DNA of 64,000 bases from Ariolimax columbianus (taxonomy: Eukaryota; Mollusca; Gastropoda; Stylommatophora; Arionidae). Below are positions 55,806 to 64,000 of the stretch, in pieces. Where the stretch lies: positions 8,512,361 to 8,576,360 of the forward strand of contig JAVGWX010000019.1 in the NCBI GenBank assembly GCA_036924085.1, in the 5' to 3' direction. Position 1 is the first letter of the stretch; each line of letters starts with the position of its first letter. The position numbers and the translations under genes are program-made. The notes beneath the pieces were generated by a model, which was not told the origin of the DNA, searched no databases, and saw nothing but the letters and a program-made list of their open reading frames with translations.

Positions 55806-56048
55806 AGCAAGTAGATATATAGTTAGTCGGGCAGACAGGCAGACATACATTCATATATATCGATATACACATACATACTTGAATAGACGGATGTAGGAGT
55901 CTAGATCAGTGGATTGATGGACAGATGTACAGTTATATACTCATTCGTCACAAACTCATGTAAATGTTACACACATGAAGAAAACATGAGATCACATTCC
56001 ATGAAATATTATCACTTACACTTGATCGCTATGTCATTTTGCACTCAG

Positions 56049-56342
56049 GCCAAGTACAACTGTGTCATGGGGAAAACAGTTCAAAGGTTATTTCAGCTGC
56101 TCTGAAGGAAGACGTGAACTTTAATGTGTGTCTTATATCTAACCACGCTCTATCATGGGAGATCGTGCCTCAGACAAACCAAATCTCAGTTAATATTACG
56201 TCAAGAGAAGCCAGTAGCCCGTTCTATTTCACTGCGAAAGTATCAATCGCCATATCAGAAGGTATTGATTACGGGACAAGGACAATCAGACTGACAAACC
56301 AATATGGTAGTTTGGATTATCAGATCACGATCAATGGAAAAG
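56049..56342 (+). CDS. Immunoglobulin-like domain exon 3 (one canonical Cys missing)
   Basis: Acceptor TTTTGCACTCAG ends at 56048 and donor GTAAGA starts at 56343. 294 nt, open, phase 1-1. The translation contains DVNFNVCLISNHALSWEIV (B-strand Cys and C-strand Trp), ISVNITSRE, and EGIDYGTRTIRLTNQYGSLD, which matches the D-x-G-x-Y-x-C...N-x-x-G pattern except that Ile replaces the F-strand Cys. The fold could still form, as some Ig sets lack the disulphide. Alternatively the exon is decaying. Confidence 0.75.
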
Positions 56343-56422
56343 GTAAGAATGTGAACTTTTTAAACATTTCCTGTCCTCTGATGTTGTCATTGTGATGAGC
56401 TCTTAAAGACATAAATATACTG

Positions 56423-57290
56423 TTGCCAGATATATGCCAGTGTCTACACATGTCGAATCAGGGAGTAACAAGAATGGACACGAGTGTACGATCATGGTTC
56501 TGTAGAGGGGCAGGTCAGAACGGGGGAGGTGGCATATTCATAAGACACAAATGTGGAAATATAAAAGAAGATCTTTTCCTAACAGGGGAATCGTCCATAA
56601 ACATTAGAACAGAATGTATGACCTATCTGCGAGCACTGAGAACACTTGAGAGGCAACTATCGACAAATAGTGTTGTCTTCACAGACTGCAGATATATAAT
56701 AAAAGCAATACACAAAAGAAACAACGAACCGCTGTCATCAGAAATCAGAGCAGATGTAGGACAACTGAAGATATCCTCACCAATAGCGCTACAACGGCTG
56801 CCGTCCCTATGGGAAATCACAGAAAACGAGAGAGCAAAACCTCTTGCAAAAGATGGCAGTAAAAGGTCATAATTTAATCATTGACTACCATACAAAGAGA
56901 TCCAAAACACCCTAATAACTCAGAATATACACCAACCGATACAAGATATGAAGATAAGCAGTAGACCAGACCCTATTCACCAACTAAAAAGAAACCATGA
57001 AACTACCTGATTTCGCCTGACAACTGATCACTGCAGACTACAAGAACATCTATATCGACTAAACCTCTCATATACCGATGAGTGTCCATGTGGAATAGAG
57101 GACCAGTTTCCCGAACACCAATGTAAAGGACTGCTAACGTATTAGTGAAATGACATACCAGAGGGTGCAGAGTTGAAAAAAAAGTTGTGGTGCAGCCGCT
57201 CTGACCTGATAAAACCTACATATTTCATCATGGCAACTGGCCTTCAGATAAAATATGTCCAAAGATCTTGGATGCATAGAGGAAGAGAAA
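56423..57290 (+). pseudogene. LINE D family, second copy: RNase H and C-terminus
   Basis: RNase H with GQNGGGGIFIRH, INIRTECMTYLRALRTL (E in place), SVVFTDCRYIIKAIH (D) and a decayed 'PSLWEITENERAKPLAK' (the SH of PSHC..EN..AD lost). Then CPCGIEDQ...EHQCKG in broken frames, and LIKPTYFIMATGLQI, which is the single-copy form of the block amplified at 49.7 kb. Confidence 0.75.
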
Positions 57291-57304
57291 GACCGTTACA
57301 GGTG

Positions 57305-57452
57305 TACACTAGACCAATATTAGCCACATGTACGGAGATTGATTGCACGTCTTTTACTAGACCAATAATAGCCACATGTACGGATATTGATTGGACGTCT
57401 TTTACTAGACCAATATTAGCAACATGTACGGAGATTGATTGGACGTCTTTTC
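57305..57452. repeat. 48-bp repeat, 3 copies
   Basis: Unit ACTAGACCAATATTAGCCAC + ATGTACGGAGATTGATTGGACGTCTTTT, directly after the LINE D remnant. Confidence 0.9.
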
Positions 57453-57548
57453 AGTTGCACATGTTCTCCCTCCTTGAATGAGGAAGACTAATGATAAGAA
57501 GGGTGATGTGAAACAATTAACACACATATTTGTGCCATCAAGTAAAAG

Positions 57549-58265
57549 TTGAACTGTCTATATGATATCAACATGTCGAAAAATATCAGCGATTACAAGG
57601 GCATTCCTGAAGTGTCCTACACAAACAGGTTGCAAATCTGCTCTGTCGGTTTCATATTTCATATAGCAAACGACCAGCATAACTTTCTTGTATTGACTGT
57701 CCTGCTGTGGTCGGATGTGTCGGACCGAAAGGTGGAAATATCTTGCGTGTTGCGGCAGCGCAGATCAGGCCACTATCCTTGGTTTGTAGCTGGTCTAGGA
57801 GGGAAGCCCCGACAGGTGAACAGATACAGAATTTTGTCTGCTGATCCGCCAGCTTCTACAAATTTCGATGCTCCAAATGTATTGGCATCACCTTTCGCTT
57901 GGAGCAAACAAGGCAGACCAAAACAGGGACCATACTATATGGGCAACATATGGTCTTTAAATTTCAGCCCGGGCTTTGTGCTACGGACAGATGTAACCTG
58001 GGCTTAACAGGTCTCTGAACGAAAAATGGAGACGGTAATTTACGGACTAAAAGACCCTGCCATTTGGCGTACACAGATTGTTTTGGATGGTATGAGACCC
58101 TATTTGATGTCCCTGATAAACTAATGCCAGAATCTAGCTTGGCGGCCCAAAGCCAATAAGGTGTTGATCCGCCAAATCCTCCCTACGTAAATGGGTTCTT
58201 GGAGCTAAGACAATATCTAAATCGCAGTATGTAAATCAAGTATACCAGGCATTACAATTAAAAAA
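57549..58265 (+). other. Unassigned interval with a 152-codon open frame
   Basis: An open frame at 57549-58007 shows no recognised domain. Because LINE endonuclease sequence follows at 58270, it may be the 5' region (ORF1 or leader) of that LINE. No splice or start-site support was found for a host gene. Confidence 0.3.
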
Positions 58266-58269
58266 CAAA

Positions 58270-58480
58270 AAATGCAGGCTTCGGCGTTCAACCTGGAATG
58301 TTAGAATTATGTGTCCTGGACATAGCAGTGACTTCAGAGACATTAGCGATGTGAGAAAAACGGCTGTTTTTCTACAAGACACATCCCTGATTAACTCTTG
58401 TTTTCACCACAACACCTTAGTCACTTTGTTCAACATGGCATACACAACTGTGTATATAAGCTCTTAGTTACTAAAATGAT
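58270..58480 (+). pseudogene. LINE endonuclease N-terminal fragment
   Basis: The plus strand gives RRSTWNVRIMCPGHSSDFRD, then ISDVRKTAVFLQDT, the beginning of an APE endonuclease of RTE-like LINEs ('TWNVRTM.PG...D....S..RKTA.I'). It loses similarity after about 65 codons. Confidence 0.7.
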
Positions 58481-58639
58481 GCAGCTATGAAAACCGAAAG
58501 CTATCATCCATAGAATATCCATATTTATGCTGGCTTAGATTTCTTCCAAATCAAGAACATTTTAGTACAGTTGTCTTTGCTGTACTGAACATTGTTCTTT
58601 TGTGTTTCTAAGGGCGAATATAGGTTCTTCGTATCTTCT

Positions 58640-59155
58640 TAACTTAACTTGACTTAACTTAACACCTTTATTCTGGTTTAGAAGATTCTGCAGAGTCTCT
58701 ATGCAACCAGTTCCATTGACATTGCTCTAAAAGCTATGCGTATCCAATCTATTCTTAAATGCATTAATTGCCCCTGCCTCTACTACTTCCTGTGGCAATT
58801 CATTCCAAGCATTCACCACTCTCTGACTAAAAAAAATATTTCCTAAAATCTAATCTGGACATTTCTTTAGTTAATTTGTAGCTATGCCCTCTTGTTCTAG
58901 TAGGTGGTTATATTTTGATAAAAAATACTTATTATAGTTTAATTTATCTTTTCCTCTGATTATCTTATAAACCTGTATTAAATGATCTCGAATTATTCTC
59001 TTTTCTAGACACTGTAGGCTGTTTTTTTTCTGTTTCTTCTTAATCCTACTTGTTCTTGCCTCAGTTTTGTTTCTAGAGCAGTTATTAATTTTTGTATTAT
59101 TATAATACCTAGTGTTGGCAAAGTACTGAGCTATAAGTAATTTCACAGCGTTTAT
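58640..59155 (-). pseudogene. CR1/L2-like LINE, C-terminal end and 3' tail (antisense)
   Basis: Minus strand: CLEKRIIRDHLIQVYKIIRG, DKLNYNKYFLSKYNHL, then after a frameshift FFSQRVVNAWNELPQEVVEA, INAFKNRLD. This is the familiar end of CR1-group RTs. It finishes with (TTAAG/TTAAC)-type short repeats at 58645-58670, the tandem-repeat tail usual for that group. Confidence 0.85.
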
Positions 59156-59159
59156 CATA

Positions 59160-59480
59160 ACATGGACAGACAAGAGCAAATTGTTGTGTTGCGCCTTAGA
59201 ACAGGACACAACCGACTCCGCAGCCACATGTACACAAAAGTGAAGGTTGGCAACTCAGCCATGTGTGCATGCGGACAGGCGCCCCAGACAGCAGAGCACA
59301 TACTGCAAAACTGCCCCGAATATGATATACAGAGAAAATATCACTGGCCCATAAAAACAACACTGGAAGAGAAACTTTATGGACCTGTATGTGAACTACA
59401 AAAGACAGTGAAGTTTATACAAGAGACAACATTGCAGATATAGACAATATTTTAAAGCGAACGAAAGAAGAAGAGGAAGA
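59160..59480 (+). pseudogene. 5'-truncated relative of the rDNA-LINE (C-terminal 93 codons)
   Basis: An open frame at 59162-59443: REQIVVLRLRTGHNRLR-like start (DRQEQIVVLRLRTGHNRLRS), then CACGQAPQTAEHILQNCPEY and EEKLYGPVCELQKTVKFI. It aligns with the last 93 residues of the frame ending at 47192 at clearly lower identity, so it is a sister family. It ends in a GAA/GAG-rich tail (59462-59482) and interrupts the antisense CR1-like LINE. Confidence 0.8.
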
Positions 59481-59489
59481 ATCGCAGTG

Positions 59490-61090
59490 TGTATAGCGGA
59501 ATGTCTATCTCTGCGGATAATTCAGAGTCGGTTTTATAAAGTGATATGTTCCATCGGTCTTGGCCTTGGGGCGAAATCATTCTGGAGCCCTTTGATAGTT
59601 GAGACAAATTTCCTACCTTGGGGGGATCTCTGTGTGTATATCTAGGTCTGTTCTAGCTTACAATGTTTAGCTGTGTCTGTGGTTGTATTCATATTGAATA
59701 TTTATCTTAAATGTTCTGTCCATCTCGCTTCTTGCCCATGCTCTGTTATTTTGAGGTTCCCATGCCTATCTTTCACTGGTTTAACGCTGTTTGGTCCTAG
59801 TCTTCCCCATTTTGTTTTTGTTATTTTGTACAATGGTCTTTGTTCATTCTTGAGCATTTCCGCTATAGCCTGCCTTGTAAGGTCATCCAAAAATGTCCTT
59901 TTCTTGGGTCAAGTGACTCCTTACTTCCTTGTCCAGCTGCCTCTACTGGTCGTTGCCCATGTCCTTTAGTCTAGTGGACTTTCTTTCCATCTTCTTCCTT
60001 TTTTTTATAGTTTTCTCGACTCCGTGGCTCTAAGCGTTTCTGGTGTTAACTAATCGTGTAGTCTTCTTCCATGGTACCGCAGGCATGATTTGCTGCGTTA
60101 TCCTTGTATAACTGAACAGGTGTTGGTCCACTTTGTCGGTTTGTATTTTATTCTGAATTGTTGATATTTGATATCGCTTATTTAACGTCACCTACATCAG
60201 CTTTCCATGTAGGAACGTCCTCCAGTTGTATATCGGTTCTTAACTTCTGCCACATAATCTTATCTTGTCGGAGCGTCTTTCATTTTTACATCGCTTCTTA
60301 ACTTCTGCCACATAATCTTATCTTGTCGGAGCGTCTTTCAGTTTTATATCGGTTCTTAACTTCTACCACGTAATCTTATCTTGTCGGAACGTCCTTCAGT
60401 TTGACTATACTATATTTCTTTTCCTCTATTACAATTGGATCTATGGCTCTGACCTTCACAACCAGGTTATGATCACACCCCACCACAGCACCTCGTCCTA
60501 CTTTGACATCTTGTAGCGAAGTCTCTACGTACTGTTGATCATTAAGTGGAAGGTCTGGTTTTTGTCAAGAACATTTGAGGAATGTAATGAACGTATGTGG
60601 ATATTCTTATGTGGGTGGAGATTCTTCCCCCCTACTCCCTCCCCCTCCCTCCTCCATCATTATGATGTTCAGAGTGTTGAACTTGTTTAGACATTCACTA
60701 ATCTCATTTAGCGTCCCTCAGCCCCATCTCTCTACTACACTCTCGATGCATGTATTTCCCTTCCAATCGTTCGCATAGAGGTCTCCTATTACTATTGTGA
60801 GATCACATATGGACAGTTTTTCAATTCCATTGTGTAGCTGCTTGAAGAATTCTTCCTATACCTCGTTATAAATGGTTCATGTTGGTGTGTAGCTTTGTTT
60901 TATAGTGACGTTGGTGACTGTTCTTCGCAGTCTTGCTGTTATCTGCTGTTGGCTGGTGTCCGTTCCAATAATGTTCTCTACATTCCATTTACTAGAATTA
61001 CGACCACGCCTTCGCTGTGCTGCACATCCTCCTTCCTGGAGTAGAACACCCTCATGTTGCTATCTGTATCCTTCTTGATCGTGTCTATCC
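59490..61090 (-). pseudogene. RTE/L2-like LINE, endonuclease and linker (antisense)
   Basis: Minus-strand pieces: RVFYSRKEDVQHSEGVVVIL (61045-60985), a gap, 'DLYANDWKG' for GD.NA..G (about 60790), VGCDHNLVVKVRAI (the GSDH motif, about 60450), then EVKNRY, amplified, and TRQAIAEMLKNEQRPLYKIT, VKPVKDRHGNLKITEHGQEA and RWTEHL (59890-59700), the linker before RT. The RT itself is missing. Confidence 0.75.
60235..60405 (-). repeat. 57-bp repeat, 3 copies, from the LINE 'VEVKNRY' motif
   Basis: 'TCGGTTCTTAACTTCTGCCA' + 'CATAATCTTATCTTGTCGGA' + 'GCGTCTTTCAGTTTTATA'. The minus strand repeats (L)KDAPTRQDYVAEVKNRY, frame-preserving. Confidence 0.88.
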
Positions 61091-61104
61091 ACTCTCATCT
61101 ATCA

Positions 61105-61310
61105 CCAAGATGTGTAATCTGTAACTCCACATTTCCGCTGTAATCTGTAACTCCACATTTCCCCGGTAATCTGTAACTCCACATTTCCGCTGTAATCTGT
61201 AACTCCACATTTCCCCTATAATCTGTAACTCCACATTTCCCATGTAATCTGTAACTCCACATTTCCCCTATAATCTGTAACTCCACATTTCCCCAGTAAT
61301 CTGTAACTAG
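61105..61310. repeat. 25-bp minisatellite, about 8 copies
   Basis: Unit TAATCTGTAACTCCACATTT + CCCCG, abutting the left breakpoint of the duplicated block. Confidence 0.93.
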
Positions 61311-64000
61311 AGCAAAGTAGACCCGCAGCCTGTTAGGCCCCATCTATGCTGCTCCAAACAAACCACTTAACCACGGCGGGTGCTATGCCATGTCACACAG
61401 TCGCTTCTTATAAATATAAAATTAATATAAAAATAATAGTATTGTAGGAAATGTTCGGCTGTCTGTGCTGCTTTTCCCCATGGGAGAAGGGGCCAGTTTG
61501 AACCTGATTAAGTGAATGGAAAAGAGTAGGTAGGGAATGGCTTATTATTTCAGATGACAGGTAACATAGGGAAAGGCAAACTTAGGAAGAGAAGATGTGA
61601 TAGTGAATGGCTGATTTCAGAAGAGAAGATAAGGTAGTGAATGGCTGATTTCAGAAGAGAAGATGAGGTAGTGAATGGCTGATTTCAGAAGAGAAGATCA
61701 GGTAGTGAATGGTTGATTTCAGAAGAGAAGATCAGGTAGGAATAGGCTGACTCCGGATGTTACACTTTAAAAAAACATGTTATGTTGTACAGTAAACTGG
61801 ACATTAAATGGCGTACATTAGATAAGTACTGATGGAGAGTAAATAAATATAATATACAAGAAGATGTATTACAGTAAAGATGACTTTAACTGTTGAACAG
61901 TAAAGAGCGCCCGAGATGGCTTACAGTAACAATGAACAGTAATGGTTGAACATCATGGAGGACATCAGATGTCCGTGCTAGCCAGTGTTAGGAAAGCTTC
62001 TTCTTCCGAGGCCAGATAAATAAAACACTTTGTACGTAACTAAACAACAGCTTATAAACACTTGCATATACCACTATTTGGCATTGCGCCAAAGGGCATT
62101 AACCCATAAACAAATGGATTCATAACCAACCAACCAGCCCTTGCTCGACTTGTTAAACAGATTCGCTTACCCGCTCCAGGACCCAACTTCGTTTTATTTC
62201 CTTCTGTCTCTGCCCAATGTGGACCAGGATGGCAAACGTTTCCCGTCTGTAGAATCGCGGGTGAAGTTTCTGAGTACGGTGAAGTCGGCCCAACGCCTTG
62301 ACGGTCTTCCTTGTGTTTTCCATCTTGTGTATACCAGACCGCTGTCGTTGTGCTCCAATGGTCATCAGTTCTCCGGATAGCGTGTAAATGTAATCAAACA
62401 ATGAGATCGTATACAATAAAGAGGACATCAACTGGTGTACAAAAAAGAGGGCATGAGATGAGCTACAGTAAAGAGGACATCAACTGGTGTACAAAAAAGA
62501 GGGCATGAGATGAGCTACAGTAAAACAGAACAATAATGTTGAACATTATAAGATGGCGTGAGATATGTTTTTTTTTTCTAAATTGGACATGATATGTTGT
62601 ACAGTAAAAATATATAATAATCGACAATTGAGGGCACGACATTTCCCAGGTGCCAGGTCACCATGGCGTTAAGAAATGTTTGATTGGCGCTTAACTTTAC
62701 ACGATCAATGACTATTTACTCGCAATATTTTCTCCATCGCGTATATCCATCCCCAATCCCCTCATATTTAAAGGGCACACAATATAATATTTGTCTCCGT
62801 GTAACTTTCTCTCCTTTGTTCGACTACCAACGTCATGTTACTCAACATCTAGGACATAGCACAAATACTGAATAGCTGAGACAGGGGAAATATTACTTTT
62901 AAAGTCAACTTACATTTGTGCATTTAGCATTTAGATTTTCGAGAGCAATTCACTCATACGAACCTTCATATTCCATAAACTTGAACAAATAAGATTGCAT
63001 AACGTTATATGTCTTGCTGCTGTTTAGTTTACTTCGCACCTAGATCATAAAAACATTAGTTAACTCCAGAGAAAGAAATTGTACACTTTTCAGTTCATTG
63101 GGAAATTAGAAACTATTTCGATCAGGCACAATATACTGGCCAGAACGTCAAGTCACGATCAGGCATAATATACTGACTAGGACGTCGAGTCACGATCAGG
63201 CACAATATACTGACTAGAAGGTCGCGTCACGGTCAGGCACAACATACTGACCAGAACATCGAGTCACGGTTAGGCACAACATACTGACCAGAACGTCGCG
63301 TCACGGGCAGGCACAATATGCCGAACAAGTCCACAATCTCTCTTCCGTGTAGCATTCCCTGGAGACAACCTGTTTTCAGTGCAGTCTGTTTGACAAGGTG
63401 TGGATCCCAGTAGCAATAATTACCACTCAGATTAAGCCAAGCATAGCACAACCACGGTCCACCTTCATCAGCAGGATCGTGATGGGAGGAAAGCTACTAC
63501 AACCCACCACTTGGAGAGTAATCAAACGCACTGTGTGTATTAAGCAACAGCAACACCAATATCAGCTGATGACCCAAATCATCGTGAGCCGTTGTAATCC
63601 CTTACTCTGACTAAGTGCCTTGTGTCGGTCACTGTGAGCTTAGGTAATTATAATATTTATGCTGATTCATCTATCCATTTGCCACTTGGTTTCCCTCGAA
63701 CCTTGTAGCAAGTACTTTTTGTTTAAATACGTTGTTGATCTGGTTGAATTCTCATGAGCTGACCAAGCCATGCTATCTTGTGACTTGATATGTATTCAGG
63801 TCAAGAAATAGTTCTCCCAGTACTCCTAATGGGATCATTTCTCATGTTATCTTTGTTAGTGACATCAATGGATCTTCTCAGAGATTTAATTTTACACATT
63901 GTTAATTGTACCTCTGTTGTGCCTTCGATAAGGACACAATCTGTAATTAAAGAAGAAAGTAGTTATAAATTCAGTGTTTATCAGTTGCAGCGTTGTACCG
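61310..64000. repeat. Duplicated block, copy 2 (runs off the window)
   Basis: Colinear with 34226-37505 up to the window's last base. It includes the start of family X antisense (61312-61420), a 5-unit version of the 34-bp minisatellite (61600-61745), the LINE-like piece 62110-62430, the 37-bp-type array (63115-63325) and the 3' part. One internal difference is a tandem 60-bp duplication at 62420-62525 not present in copy 1. Confidence 0.9.

Overview
The window is intron and intergenic DNA of an animal, very probably a gastropod mollusc. The 18S rRNA-like segments are metazoan with a mollusc-like V4 region. The retroelement families (I-superfamily, RTE/L2-like and CR1-like LINEs, a Penelope-like element, hAT-like MITEs, tRNA-headed SINEs) and abundant microsatellites fit, but species cannot be fixed from the sequence alone. 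There are no prokaryotic operons, no functional rRNA unit and no CRISPR array.

Host gene. Five plus-strand exons are supported by splice acceptor, open frame and splice donor, and every one starts and ends in phase 1: 2290-2652 (Thr/Ser-rich stalk plus a Cys-rich part that may be the start of a C-type-lectin fold), 15980-16105, 32764-33078 (Ig), 38463-38753 (Ig) and 56049-56342 (Ig). They look like modules of one long-intron immunoglobulin-superfamily gene covering most of the window. Nearly all other sequence is repeats filling its introns.

Main discovery. 3659-10736 is a 7.08 kb retrotransposon flanked by a 12-bp target-site duplication. Its 5' portion is rDNA: an ETS-like leader, about 1.4 kb of 18S, and tandem 18S-core/28S-3'-domain fusions. 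Its 3' portion is an APE endonuclease-RT-RNase H LINE ending in (GAA)n. Two shorter copies (minus strand 31055->26091 and, nested inside it, plus strand 27893-30189) keep rDNA leader and GAA tail but have lost all coding sequence, so the rDNA-LINE chimera behaves as a transposing family. A 5'-truncated copy (44329-47217) carries an intact 2.9 kb RT-RNase H frame with a perfect 13-bp duplication, and an 88-bp copy (1569-1656) consists of only 22 nt of LINE 3' end plus the GAA tail.

Layout. 0-3.6 kb: mariner-type remnant, microsatellites, SINE-like repeat, exon 1, tail of an antisense RTE/L2-like LINE. 3.66-10.74 kb: rDNA-LINE. 10.74-13.8 kb: rest of the antisense LINE with minisatellites. 14-20.3 kb: LINE scraps, exon 2, SINE, minisatellites. 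20.66-24.7 kb: 44-bp array with old diverged flanks and hAT-like MITEs. 25-31.3 kb: LINE split by the two nested rDNA chimeras. 32-39.3 kb: two Ig exons, SINEs, minisatellites and a 3.3 kb block repeated at 61.3-64 kb. 39.7-50.6 kb: nested LINE / LINE / Penelope-like / rDNA-LINE. 50.8-55.1 kb: three more LINE remnants. 55.2-55.8 kb: AT and GACA/GATA/GGAT arrays. 56 kb: Ig exon. 56.4-61.1 kb: LINE remnants. A recurring oddity is that many minisatellites are amplified pieces of LINE coding sequence, often conserved RT motifs.
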